61,857 nt of DNA from Comamonadaceae bacterium (GTDB taxonomy: Bacteria > Pseudomonadota > Gammaproteobacteria > Burkholderiales > Burkholderiaceae_C): the NCBI GenBank assembly GCA_947485165.1, contig CANKRG010000002.1:1-61857 (forward strand), in the 5' to 3' direction. Below the pieces are notes generated by a model. That model saw only the letters and a program-made list of their open reading frames with translations. It did no database searches and had not been told where the DNA came from. Position 1 is the first letter of the stretch; every line of letters starts with the position of its first letter. Made by a program: the position numbers and the translations under genes. This document shows positions 18,079 to 26,392 of this stretch, one piece after another.

Positions 18079-19779
18079 ATGCTTTTGAAATTATTTGACG
18101 CTAAAAAACCGTCATTGCTAAACAGGCAAGAACGGGCGATTCATCCCATCTGGCTCATGGTTTTAGCCAGCCTTTGGTTGGCCAGCATAGGTAATCTTGC
18201 GCTTTGGCAAGAATTAGCACGGCTGCCGGAAATGAACGACTGGCGAGCCGTGTGGTTTGGCATCGCGTTTGCAGCGTTGATTGCAGCCTTGCTGTGCATC
18301 TTGATGAGTTTGCTGTGCTGGCGCTGGACGCTGAAGCCAGTGATTGCGCTGTTTTTAATCAGTGCAGCCTTTGGCGCCTATTTCATGTTGAGCTACCGCG
18401 TGGTCATAGACAGCTCCATGATGGTGAATGTATTACAAACAGATTTGAGGGAGTCGTTAGACCTGTTTAGCTGGAAGTTGGTCGTAGCAGTTTTATTTTT
18501 GGCTGTGCTACCCATCGCTGTGCTGTGGAAAAGACAGGTAAAACAATTGACGGTTTTAAAAACACTGGCTGGCAATGCGCAACTTTTGCTGGCCAGCTGC
18601 ATAGTTGCTGCAGTCGCTGTGTTTCCTATTTACCAAGATTTTGCATCGAGCATGCGCAACCATATTCAGCTGCGTTACTTGATCAACCCTTTGAATTCTT
18701 TTTATGGTTTGGGGCACTTGGCGATACAGCCTTTGAAAAATCCGACAGGTGCGCTACAAGTCATTGGCTCAGATGCCAAACTAGGTTCAATGTATACAAA
18801 CCAGCCAAAAATTCCACTCTTGGTTTTGGTGGTTGGTGAAACAGCCAGAAGTGGTAATTTTGGCATCAACGGCTATGACCGTGACACAACGCCCTTGCTC
18901 AAAGCCATCAAAAAAAATACGGACCAAAGCGGTGAACTCACCACCCAAACCGATGTTTGGTCTTGCGGCACATCAACGGCCACATCGCTGCCCTGCATGT
19001 TTTCACACTTGGGAAAATCGGCTTACGAAAACAAACAGGCTGATTATCAGAATCTCATTGATGTGTTGGACAAAGCCGGACTTGCCGTCATCTGGCTGGA
19101 CAATCAATCGGGCTGCAAAGGCATTTGTGACCGCGTTTACCGGCAAGCGACCAACAAAATGGATATGCCCGAGTTTTGTAGCACGGGAGAATGCTTTGAT
19201 GAAATCATGCTTCATAACCTCGATGTACGGTTACGAGAAATACCCTTTGACAAACTCAGCAGAGGTGCGGTGGTGGTGATGCACCAAATGGGCAGTCATG
19301 GCCCTGCCTATTACAAACGCTCTCCTGAAGCGCTTAAAAAATTCAAACCAGAGTGCACCAACAATGCTTTGCAAAAATGCACACGCGCTGAGTTGGTCAA
19401 TGCCTATGACAACAGCATTGCCTATACCGACTACTTTTTAAGCAAGGTCATTGGTATGCTGAAATCAAAAGCAGCAACCCTTCAAGGTGGCATGCTGTAT
19501 GTGTCTGACCATGGGGAATCGTTGGGTGAAAACAACCTTTACTTGCATGGCCTGCCCTATGCCATTGCGCCTGATGTGCAAAAGCATATTCCCTGGATCA
19601 GTTGGTTTGCCAATGATTTTATCGGTCGTCATAACCTAGACACGGATTGCATGGCAAGTCGATCTGGCAAAAAATTGAGCCATGACAACTATTTCCATAC
19701 CGTTCTCGGGCTTATGGATGTTCAAACAGCGGTTTACAAGCCGGATTTGGATGCTTATGCGCCTTGCAGAGTGAAGTAA
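18079..19779 (+). CDS. eptA: Phosphoethanolamine transferase, EptA/MCR type
   Basis: Inner-membrane enzyme that transfers phosphoethanolamine to lipid A, reducing its negative charge; relatives confer polymyxin resistance. The 566-residue product has five N-terminal membrane helices (about 24-43, 57-80, 88-104, 133-150, 167-184) and a periplasmic sulfatase-fold domain. E254 in VVGETARSGNFGINGY and SDHGESLGENNLYLHG carry metal ligands. The segment SCGTSTATSLPCMFS has the spacing of MCR-1, which makes T300 the nucleophile and C296-C306 a disulfide. The substrate is predicted, not proven: some relatives modify other glycans. It is the only envelope-modifying gene next to the chaperone cluster. 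Confidence 0.88.
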   Translation: MLLKLFDAKKPSLLNRQERAIHPIWLMVLASLWLASIGNLALWQELARLPEMNDWRAVWFGIAFAALIAALLCILMSLLCWRWTLKPVIALFLISAAFGAYFMLSYRVVIDSSMMVNVLQTDLRESLDLFSWKLVVAVLFLAVLPIAVLWKRQVKQLTVLKTLAGNAQLLLASCIVAAVAVFPIYQDFASSMRNHIQLRYLINPLNSFYGLGHLAIQPLKNPTGALQVIGSDAKLGSMYTNQPKIPLLVLVVGETARSGNFGINGYDRDTTPLLKAIKKNTDQSGELTTQTDVWSCGTSTATSLPCMFSHLGKSAYENKQADYQNLIDVLDKAGLAVIWLDNQSGCKGICDRVYRQATNKMDMPEFCSTGECFDEIMLHNLDVRLREIPFDKLSRGAVVVMHQMGSHGPAYYKRSPEALKKFKPECTNNALQKCTRAELVNAYDNSIAYTDYFLSKVIGMLKSKAATLQGGMLYVSDHGESLGENNLYLHGLPYAIAPDVQKHIPWISWFANDFIGRHNLDTDCMASRSGKKLSHDNYFHTVLGLMDVQTAVYKPDLDAYAPCRVK

Positions 19780-19925
19780 ATGGCTAAGCGAATGAACAGG
19801 TAAATGAAATTGTCATAAACTGTGCTTTTATATTTTTGTATACACTTCTAGGTGTTGTTACCAGTAGCCTGCCGTAACAAGTTCGCTAAAATTGCATGGT
19901 TTTATTCAAAAATTTAGGAATCATC

Positions 19926-20993
19926 ATGTCAAGACGCCAACTTCTAAAATCTAGCGCAGTTTCATTGGCAGCTTTGCTGTTTGCCACAACCATGGGTTCT
20001 GCCCAAGCGCAAAGCGCAACCCCGATCAAGTTTCAGCTCGATTGGCGTTTTGAAGGCCCCGCCGCGTTTTTCTTGGCTCCTGTCGCTAAAGGCTATTTCA
20101 AAGACGCCAAACTGGATGTGACGGTTGACGCCGGCAACGGTTCTGGTGGCGCGGTGACCCGTGTTGCTTCTGGCACCTATGACATGGGCTTTGCGGACTT
20201 GGCTGCGCTGATGGAATTCCATGCCAACAACCCTGATGCGCCCAACAAGCCAATCGCTGTGATGATGGTTTACAACAACACGCCAGCTTCGGTGATGTCG
20301 CTCAAAAAATCAAACATCAAAACGCCAGCTGATTTGAACGGCAAGAAAATAGGCGCGCCCGGATTTGATGCTGGTCGCCGCGCTTTCCCTATTTTTGCCA
20401 AAGCCAACAACGTGAGCGGTGTGAACTGGGTGTCTATGGACCCTGCACTTCGTGAGACCATGTTGGCCAAGGGGGATATCGATGCAATCACTGGCTTCAC
20501 ATTCACTTCGCTGCTTAATTTGGAAGCACGCGGTGTCAAGGCTGAAGACGTGGCCATCATGCAATACCCTGACTACGGCGTGAAGCTGTACGGCAATGCC
20601 ATTATCGTCAGTCCTAAGCTGATCAAAGAGAACCCGGCTGCTATCAAGGCTTTCTTGGCGGCTTTCACCAAGGCGGCCAAAGAAGTGGTCGCTAATCCGG
20701 TCGAAGGCATCACCTACGTTAAAGGTCGAGACGGCATCATCAACGTCGCTCTGGAAGAGCGACGCTTGAAATTGGCCATCGACACCGTGATCAACAGCGC
20801 AGATGCACGCACTGAAGGCTTCGGCAAGGTTAATGATGGCCGTTTGTCGCTGATGGCGAGCCAAGTCTCAGATGCCTTTGGTACAAAAACACGCGTGGAC
20901 CGTAATGCGGTTTGGAACGGCAGCTTCTTGCCTAGCGACGCTGCTTTGAATGCTGTTTTGCCAGCTGCAAAAGCTGCACCAGCTAAGAAGTAA
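19926..20993 (+). CDS. ABC importer binding protein (NMT1/SsuA-like) with Tat-type signal
   Basis: Periplasmic substrate-binding protein of the NMT1/THI5 / SsuA-TauA family, about 355 residues. I chose the ATG at 19926, after TAGGAATC, because it gives MSRRQLLKSSAV, a twin-arginine motif, then a hydrophobic core and AQAQS cleavage region; the start at 19896 would add ten residues. The mature protein begins TPIKFQLDWRFEGPAAFFLAP, typical of the family. Family members bind sulfonates, nitrate, pyrimidines or aromatic acids; the ligand is unknown here. The ATPase and permease genes follow after a palindromic repeat cluster. Confidence 0.85.
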   Translation: MSRRQLLKSSAVSLAALLFATTMGSAQAQSATPIKFQLDWRFEGPAAFFLAPVAKGYFKDAKLDVTVDAGNGSGGAVTRVASGTYDMGFADLAALMEFHANNPDAPNKPIAVMMVYNNTPASVMSLKKSNIKTPADLNGKKIGAPGFDAGRRAFPIFAKANNVSGVNWVSMDPALRETMLAKGDIDAITGFTFTSLLNLEARGVKAEDVAIMQYPDYGVKLYGNAIIVSPKLIKENPAAIKAFLAAFTKAAKEVVANPVEGITYVKGRDGIINVALEERRLKLAIDTVINSADARTEGFGKVNDGRLSLMASQVSDAFGTKTRVDRNAVWNGSFLPSDAALNAVLPAAKAAPAKK

Positions 20994-20997
20994 CCAT

Positions 20998-21108
20998 GAC
21001 GGTCATTCCCGCGAAGGCGGGAATCCACATCGGTGCCTCTAATAAAACCCATTGCTCGCTCTGGATTCCCGCCTTCGCGATAACTTTGGATTACCGCCTT
21101 CGCGGTAA
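20998..21108. repeat. Cluster of REP-like palindromes inside the ABC importer operon
   Basis: ATTCCCGC-GAAG-GCGGGAAT forms a perfect hairpin (21005-21024). A reverse-oriented degraded unit, GGATTCCCGCCTTCGCGA, is at 21063-21080. A second perfect hairpin, TTACCGC-CTTC-GCGGTAA, is at 21091-21108. The GATTCCCGCCTTCGCGGGAAT word is a widespread proteobacterial repeat. The cluster fills the gap between binding-protein and ATPase genes. Confidence 0.85.
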
Positions 21109-21135
21109 GACAGATTCTTTGAAAATGCTCTAAAT

Positions 21136-21969
21136 ATGGCGTTTGTTGATTTTAAGAATGTCTGGCTGGCCTACAACGACGAGTTGTTGGCGCAAAACCA
21201 ATTTGCGGTCGAGGACATTAACCTGTCGGTCACCGAGGGCGAGTTCATCGCCATCGTCGGGCCTTCGGGTTGTGGCAAGTCCACCTTCATGAAGCTGACG
21301 ACGGGTTTGAAGATGCCGACGCGCGGCAGCATTCATGTGGACGGTGCGCCTGTTACCGGGCCGCTCAAGATATCGGGCATGGCGTTTCAAGCGCCCTCTT
21401 TGCTGCCGTGGCGCACCACGCTGGACAATGTGATGTTGCCGCTTGAAATCGTTGAGCCCTACCGCAGCAACCTGAAAGCCAAGCGTGCCGAGTACGAAGC
21501 GCGTGCCCGACAATTGCTCAAGACTGTCGGACTAGACGGCTATGCGGATAAATTTCCTTGGCAGCTGTCTGGCGGCATGCAACAGCGCGCCAGCATTTGC
21601 CGCGCATTGATTCACGAACCCAAAATGCTGTTGTTGGATGAGCCGTTTGGTGCACTTGATGCCTTCACCAAAGAAGAATTGTGGTGCGTGCTGCGAGATT
21701 TGCACCAATTGCAAAAATTCAACGTCATTTTGGTCACGCATGATTTGCGCGAATCCGTTTTTCTGGCTGACAAAGTGTTTGTGATGTCCAAAAATCCTGG
21801 CCGTTTTGTCGTAGAGCGTAAGATTGATTTGCCACGTCCGCGTGATTTAGAAATCACCTACACGTCCGAGTTTAGTGCGATCGTGCATGAACTGCGCGGC
21901 CACATTGGCGCTATCAGAGGTGGCGCAGGCGCTGCTTCAGCGAGCAATTTGACGGGGAAGACTGCATGA
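21136..21969 (+). CDS. ABC importer ATPase (SsuB/TauB/NrtD type)
   Basis: Cytoplasmic ATPase of 277 residues. The Walker A is GPSGCGKST (about 44-52), the signature is LSGGMQQRASICRAL, Walker B is MLLLDEPFGALD, and an H-loop follows in ILVTHDLRES. The last four bases overlap the permease start (ATGA), implying translational coupling. Confidence 0.95.
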   Translation: MAFVDFKNVWLAYNDELLAQNQFAVEDINLSVTEGEFIAIVGPSGCGKSTFMKLTTGLKMPTRGSIHVDGAPVTGPLKISGMAFQAPSLLPWRTTLDNVMLPLEIVEPYRSNLKAKRAEYEARARQLLKTVGLDGYADKFPWQLSGGMQQRASICRALIHEPKMLLLDEPFGALDAFTKEELWCVLRDLHQLQKFNVILVTHDLRESVFLADKVFVMSKNPGRFVVERKIDLPRPRDLEITYTSEFSAIVHELRGHIGAIRGGAGAASASNLTGKTA

Positions 21970-22733
21970 ACTCAAAAAAGCTAGAAGCTTATTCACCTTT
22001 GATTTTATTTGTAGCCTTGTTGGCTATATGGCAAGGTATTTGCAGCTTATTCAGTATTCCAGAATTCATATTTCCTAGCCCTTTACAAATCGGTCAAGCC
22101 ATGGCTGAGTTTGCAGGTCCTATCGCTAGCGCAGCATGGCAAACCTTCTGGGTGACCATGGTAGGTTTCGGCCTTTCTATTTTGGTGGGCGTTTTGCTCG
22201 GCTTTTTGGTCGGATCTTCCCGCATGGTTTACGCCGCCGTGTTTCCACTCCTAGTCGCCTTCAACGCCGTTCCCAAAGCCGCCATCGTGCCCATCTTGGT
22301 GGTTTGGTTTGGCATTGGCGTTGGCCCTGGTATTTTGACGGCATTTTTGATTTCATTCTTCCCTATCACAGTCAACATAGCTACCGGTTTGGCGACGTTG
22401 GAGCCTGAACTGGAAGACGTGCTGCGTGTACTTGGGGCGAAACGCTGGGATGTGCTGGTCAAAGTCGGTCTGCCTCGCTCTTTACCGTACTTTTATGCAT
22501 CGCTCAAAATCGCCATCACCTTGGCGTTTGTCGGCACGGTATTGGCCGAGATGACGGCGGGTGATTCCGGCATTGGCTACCTCATGCAAACCGCCAGTTC
22601 GCAGCAACGCTTGGCTTTGGCTTTTGCCGGCTTGGTGGTGATTGGTGCGATGGCCATGGCGATGTATGAATTTTTCAGCTGCATCGAGCGCCACACCACA
22701 GCATGGGCGCATCGCGGTTCGCAGGGTTCTTAA
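21966..22733 (+). CDS. ABC importer permease (SsuC/TauC type)
   Basis: Integral membrane permease of 255 residues with about six hydrophobic segments. The EAA loop that docks the ATPase is visible around EDVLRVLGAKRWDVLVKVGLP. It overlaps the ATPase gene by 4 nt and ends the operon. Family is clear, substrate is not. Confidence 0.93.
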   Translation: MNSKKLEAYSPLILFVALLAIWQGICSLFSIPEFIFPSPLQIGQAMAEFAGPIASAAWQTFWVTMVGFGLSILVGVLLGFLVGSSRMVYAAVFPLLVAFNAVPKAAIVPILVVWFGIGVGPGILTAFLISFFPITVNIATGLATLEPELEDVLRVLGAKRWDVLVKVGLPRSLPYFYASLKIAITLAFVGTVLAEMTAGDSGIGYLMQTASSQQRLALAFAGLVVIGAMAMAMYEFFSCIERHTTAWAHRGSQGS

Positions 22734-22768
22734 TTTTTCAGCTTTGCTGAAGAGAATTAAAGAGGGTT

Positions 22769-23659
22769 TTAAAGCACCGCGCGGCGCAGCTCTTGCGCCC
22801 GCAGTGCGATGGCTTTGACATCGGGCGCATCGGTGACGTTGAGCAAATAAACATCAAAATCCCGCACCGCCGCTGTCGCCTTGCCCAGCTCGGCAAAAGC
22901 CAAACCACGGTCGCGGTATTCGCCCCACATATCAGGGTTCAGCGCAATTTGGCGGTCTTGCACGGGAATCATGCGCTGCCAGTCTTCGGCTGTTTTGTGC
23001 ACTTCTTTGAGGTTGTGCAGCATGCGGGTGATGATGTCGCGCGGTTTGGCGGATTGCAGGTACAAGCCCAGCGGAATATCGCTCTCTTCGGATTTTTCGG
23101 ATTTTTCGGATTGTTCTTTGTCAGATTCAGGCAAATCATTCAGATGCTTGAACGGCATCAAACGCTCACTCAGGTCTTCACGGCTCAATGATTGGCCAGT
23201 GAACGGATCAATCACCACTTGGCCTTTGGGTAAATTCACCTTCACCATGAAATGCCCAGGAAAAGCGACGCCGCGCGCGTTCAAGCCCAAACCCTGCGCC
23301 AGCTCCAGCCACAGCACCGCCAATGAAATGGGAATCCCACGGCGGGTGCTCAACACGGCGTGTGGGTAGCTGTTGTCGGGGTCGTAATAGTTGTTGACAT
23401 TGCCGCTGAAGCCCAAATCATGGTAAAAAAATTGGTTCAAAAGCCGTAATTTCGCCAAGGGCGTGCTGTCAGCGGGCAAACGGCGTTTCAGTCGTGCCAA
23501 GAGCTGATCCACCTCGCCCAACACCTGCTCAACGTCTAATTCAGGGTATTCGTCTTGCGCGATGGCAACCGCCGCTTCCAAGAGCGGAAAATGCTCATCG
23601 CTGCTGACCAACAGGCTGAAATAAGCCAGTGGGGTTGGGACGTCGAATTCAAGTTGCAT
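22769..23659 (-). CDS. SirB1 family transglutaminase-like/TPR protein
   Basis: Protein of 296 residues matching the SirB1 family: an N-terminal transglutaminase-like domain (FFYHDLGFSGNVNNYYDPDNS, RRGIPISLAVLW, GVAFPGHFMVKV) and C-terminal TPR-like helices. The role is unknown. Residues about 180-195 are a Glu/Lys/Ser-rich insert encoded by almost three copies of a 9-nt unit (TCCGAAAAA, near 23087-23112), a possible length-variable site. Confidence 0.85.
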   Translation of the reverse strand: MQLEFDVPTPLAYFSLLVSSDEHFPLLEAAVAIAQDEYPELDVEQVLGEVDQLLARLKRRLPADSTPLAKLRLLNQFFYHDLGFSGNVNNYYDPDNSYPHAVLSTRRGIPISLAVLWLELAQGLGLNARGVAFPGHFMVKVNLPKGQVVIDPFTGQSLSREDLSERLMPFKHLNDLPESDKEQSEKSEKSEESDIPLGLYLQSAKPRDIITRMLHNLKEVHKTAEDWQRMIPVQDRQIALNPDMWGEYRDRGLAFAELGKATAAVRDFDVYLLNVTDAPDVKAIALRAQELRRAVL

Positions 23660-23733
23660 GGCTCTATTTTGACCTAGTTTTAAACCAGGTTTGAAGGTGG
23701 GTTTAAAAACGAGTTTTAGGCTTACTCTCTAGA

Positions 23734-25305
23734 TTAACCCTGCCCCTTCAGCAAAGTCTTGATTTCCACGCCAGAAGCCATCAATGCTATTAAATATATA
23801 GCAGCAGAGGAAATTAATACACCTGCTAGCGTCACAATTCTCTTAAAAATATCACTTCTTAAAGCTGTCCAGTCAAAATACGCCGCGCTCCACCACAGCA
23901 ACACCCCCAGCAAAGCGCTGGCAAAAACGACTTGTGCGATGAATTTACCCCACCCCGGCAAGGGCTGGTAGCTACCACGCTTGATCAAACCAATCAGCAG
24001 CCACAGCGCATTGATGAGCGCACCAATACCGATGGCTAAAGCCAGCCCCGCATGCGCAAACAACGGCACCAAAGCAAGATTCAGCAGCTGAGTGATGATG
24101 AGCACCGCAATGGCGATTTTGACTGGGGTTTTGATGTCCTGACTCGCATAAAACCCGGGCGCTAATATTTTGATAGCAATCAAGCCAATCAAGCCAACGC
24201 CGTAGCCCATTAACGGCGTGGCCACCTGCTGAACATCGTTGCTTGTAAACACGCCGTAGTGGAACAAAGTCGCCACCAAGGGTTTAGAAAACAGCAGCAG
24301 CGCCACGGTGCAGGGCATGGCCAGCAAAATCACCAGCCGCAGTCCCCAGTCGATCATGGCGGAATAGGTGGCGTCATCGCCGCTGGCTTTGGCTGCCACC
24401 AAGCGCGGCGTCAGCACCACGCCCAGTGCGACGCCCAGCATGGCGGTGGGGAATTCCATCAGCCGTTCAGCATAGCTCATCCAACTGACACTGCCCGGCG
24501 TCAAATGCGAGGCGATTTGCAGGTTGATGATCGCTGAAATATGCGCCACGCCCACGCCCAACAGCGCTGGCAGCATCAATTTAGCGACGTTTTTGACGCC
24601 TGCATCCGCCCAAGCCGTCTTCATATCCGCCCAATTGGCACGAATTTTGGGTAAGAACCCAATTTTGTGCAGCGCCCACATCTGCACCCCAAGCTGCAGC
24701 ACGCCGCCACCAACGACACCCATCGCCATCGCGTAAATCGGCTCAATCCCCATGTTTTTGAACCACGGCGCACCCAGCCAAGCAGCCAAAATCATCGCCA
24801 TATTCAACAAAACTGGCGTGAATGCGGGGACCGCAAAGTGTCTGTACGTGTTCAGCACCCCCGCGCCCAGCGCTACTAGCGACATGAACCCAATGTAAGG
24901 GAACATCCAACGCGCCATGACCACCGCCGCGTCAAACCCCTGCTGGTTTTGCTGCAAGCCGCTGGCCATCACCCACACCAGCGCTGGCGCAGCCGCCACG
25001 CCAATGATGCAAGTCAGCACCAACACCCAAAACAGCACGGTAGCCACACGGTCCACCAACACCTTGGTCGCTTCGTCCCCATTTTTAACCTTGTTAGCCC
25101 CCAAAACCGGCACAAACGCCTGGCTGAACGCCCCTTCCGCAAACAACCGGCGAAACATATTCGGCAGCCGAAACGCCACGTTAAAAGCATCCGTCATAGC
25201 CGAAGCCCCAAACATAGCCGCCATCAGCTGGTCACGTACCATGCCCGTGATGCGGGATACCAACGTGAGCAGGGAGATGGTGGAAGCGGATTTGAGCAGG
25301 GACAT
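23734..25305 (-). CDS. murJ: Lipid II flippase MurJ
   Basis: Polytopic inner-membrane protein of about 523 residues in the MOP superfamily that flips lipid II across the membrane. I chose ATG 25305 because it gives MSLLKSASTISLLTLVSRITGMVRD, the conserved N-terminus; an ATG 42 nt upstream adds an unconserved extension. The family motif FNVAFRLPNMFRRLFAEGAF is present. About 14 membrane segments are visible. Near the C-terminus the segment LAGVLISSAAIYLIALMASG is encoded by a copy of the dispersed repeat. Confidence 0.95.
   Translation of the reverse strand: MSLLKSASTISLLTLVSRITGMVRDQLMAAMFGASAMTDAFNVAFRLPNMFRRLFAEGAFSQAFVPVLGANKVKNGDEATKVLVDRVATVLFWVLVLTCIIGVAAAPALVWVMASGLQQNQQGFDAAVVMARWMFPYIGFMSLVALGAGVLNTYRHFAVPAFTPVLLNMAMILAAWLGAPWFKNMGIEPIYAMAMGVVGGGVLQLGVQMWALHKIGFLPKIRANWADMKTAWADAGVKNVAKLMLPALLGVGVAHISAIINLQIASHLTPGSVSWMSYAERLMEFPTAMLGVALGVVLTPRLVAAKASGDDATYSAMIDWGLRLVILLAMPCTVALLLFSKPLVATLFHYGVFTSNDVQQVATPLMGYGVGLIGLIAIKILAPGFYASQDIKTPVKIAIAVLIITQLLNLALVPLFAHAGLALAIGIGALINALWLLIGLIKRGSYQPLPGWGKFIAQVVFASALLGVLLWWSAAYFDWTALRSDIFKRIVTLAGVLISSAAIYLIALMASGVEIKTLLKGQG
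23786..23830 (+). repeat. Dispersed palindromic repeat, copy 3 (inside murJ)
   Basis: It contains the hairpin GCTATTAAATATATAGC followed by AATTAATACACCTGCTAGC. It is read antisense by murJ and encodes LAGVLISSAAIYLIA in the last membrane region. Confidence 0.8.
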
Positions 25306-25430
25306 GGAGGTCGAGTTTAGCGGGTAACTTGGGTAGCTGATTGGCACATTAGCAGTCGTTAAAGCCTAGATTTGACTGGATTTTGTGGATTTACATTGGG
25401 ATTATGCAATTTTACCCCTTAAATAGGCAT

Positions 25431-25476
25431 ATAGCCATCGTATTTATTGACTAAGCAGCTATTAAAAATATAGCAA
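25431..25476 (-). repeat. Dispersed palindromic repeat, copy 4
   Basis: It reads ATAGCCATCGTATTTATTG, then AGCAGCTATTAAAAATATAGC. It lies just beyond the decayed toxin-antitoxin remnant, between murJ and rpsT. Confidence 0.85.
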
Positions 25477-25485
25477 AACTCAGCC

Positions 25486-25655
25486 TCAACGATAAATCTC
25501 TTTGCGATTTCCCCACTCGAACCAAAACAACAGTGACTTCACTGTCTTCAATCAAGAATCGCTTCGCGGGCATAAAACGTCTTGGTTCGACCCGTGGATT
25601 TCGCCAAAGCGTCTAAGCGCGTTTCAATTTCAATGGGTAATCTCAAAGCTAGCAT
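25486..25655 (-). pseudogene. Remnant of a ribbon-helix-helix antitoxin / RelE-type toxin pair
   Basis: From ATG 25655, behind a good AGGAG site, the minus strand encodes 35 residues starting MLALRLPIEIETRLDALAKS and continuing TGRTKTFYAREAILD before TGA. This is the N-terminal half of a RelB/StbD-like ribbon-helix-helix antitoxin. The following bases encode EDSEVTVVLVRVG and, after a one-base frameshift, NRKEIYR and a stop (25488-25486), which looks like the C-terminus of a RelE-family toxin. The antitoxin C-terminal half and most of the toxin are missing. Family calls rest on pattern memory. Confidence 0.65.
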
Positions 25656-25748
25656 GATTTACTCCTGCATTTTGCATGTTTGCTATACAAGTACAGCTGC
25701 TCGTGGCTGTCTTACCAATGCATTGACGCTTAATCGTGGCGCTGCTAT

Positions 25749-25786
25749 TTGGAGTCTTACCCGAAAAATGCTAGAATCATGGGCTT
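25749..25786 (+). promoter_or_regulatory. Promoter of rpsT
   Basis: TTGGAG (25749-25754), 17 nt, TAGAAT (25772-25777), then CAT and GGGCTT. Spacing and the GC-rich block after the -10 box match the other ribosomal promoters in the window. The leader before rpsT is only about 40 nt. Confidence 0.65.
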
Positions 25787-25823
25787 AGCTGACATCATCC
25801 ACATACACTTAAGGAACAAAATC

Positions 25824-26147
25824 ATGGCATCAGCCAAACCAAAAAAGAAAAACCCCCGTCTCGCCTCTGGCCGTAAGCGCGTACGCCAAGACGTCAAAAT
25901 CAATGCTGCAAACACTTCTTTGCGCTCTAAATACCGTACCGCTGTGAAAAACGTCGAAAAAGCCGTTATCGCTGGCGACAAAGCAAAAGCAACTGAAGCT
26001 TTTGCGAAGATGCAAGCTGTGGTTGACACCGTGGCTGACAAAGGCATTTTCCACAAAAACAAGGCAGCGCGCGATAAGAGCCGTTTGTCTACCAAGGTTA
26101 AAAACTTGGTTTTAGCTGCAGCTCCAACTGCCGCAAAAGCAGCTTAA
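25824..26147 (+). CDS. rpsT: Ribosomal protein S20
   Basis: Small-subunit protein that binds 16S rRNA. The 107-residue product starts [22 protein letters not shown], the S20 signature, after AAGGAACAAAATC. An upstream ATG at 25749 overlaps the promoter and is rejected. The C-terminal tail is Ala-rich and somewhat longer than in E. coli S20 (87 residues). Confidence 0.97.
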   Translation: MASAKPKKKNPRLASGRKRVRQDVKINAANTSLRSKYRTAVKNVEKAVIAGDKAKATEAFAKMQAVVDTVADKGIFHKNKAARDKSRLSTKVKNLVLAAAPTAAKAA

Positions 26148-26167
26148 TTCAATTTAAGCAAATCGCC

Positions 26168-26195
26168 CGAACTGCAAATTTGTAGTTCGCCGTTT
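26168..26195 (+). terminator. Hairpin after rpsT
   Basis: CGAACT-G-CAAATTTG-T-AGTTCG forms an almost perfect stem, followed by CCGTTTTG. It starts about 20 nt after the rpsT stop. Confidence 0.6.
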
Positions 26196-26246
26196 TGTTG
26201 GGTGCGCTGTCAGCTAGCAAGCCAAACTGTTAAAAGTTAAGCAACT

Positions 26247-26279
26247 AAACCACCCATCGAAAGATTTGGTGGTTTTTTT
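26247..26279 (+). terminator. Second rho-independent terminator after rpsT
   Basis: AAACCACC (26247-26254) pairs with GGTGGTTT (26268-26275) and runs into a T-tract. Together with the previous hairpin it separates rpsT from the convergent mscS-like gene. Confidence 0.8.
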
Positions 26280-26289
26280 ATTGGGGACT

Positions 26290-26386
26290 CTGTTCGCATT
26301 GAGCTTGTCGAAATATCTTCGGTGTCATGCAAAAAGCTTCGACAGTGCCTGTCCTGAGCCCGTCGAAGGGCTCAGCCCGAACGGAG
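26290..26386. repeat. Palindromic TTCGACAGGCTCAG-type repeat
   Basis: It contains the perfect hairpin CTGAGCCC-GTCGAA-GGGCTCAG (26354-26375), flanked by GTTCGCATTGAGCTTGTCGAA on the left and CCCGAACGGAG on the right. This word family is a common intergenic repeat in proteobacteria. It ends just before the stop of the mscS-like gene. Confidence 0.8.
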
Positions 26387-26392
26387 CGATAG

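Noticed and set aside
21980-22080. Repeat-like words in the N-terminus of the importer permease
   Set aside because: GCTAGAAGC and TTGGCTATATGG lie in unusual order and the sequence encodes a normal permease start.
19926-22733. Naming the importer genes ssuABC
   Set aside because: The family fits sulfonate, nitrate, taurine and pyrimidine systems equally, and no sulfonate or nitrate enzymes are nearby.
25582-25788. 68-codon plus-strand frame before rpsT
   Set aside because: It is antisense to the antitoxin remnant and has no family match or ribosome-binding site.
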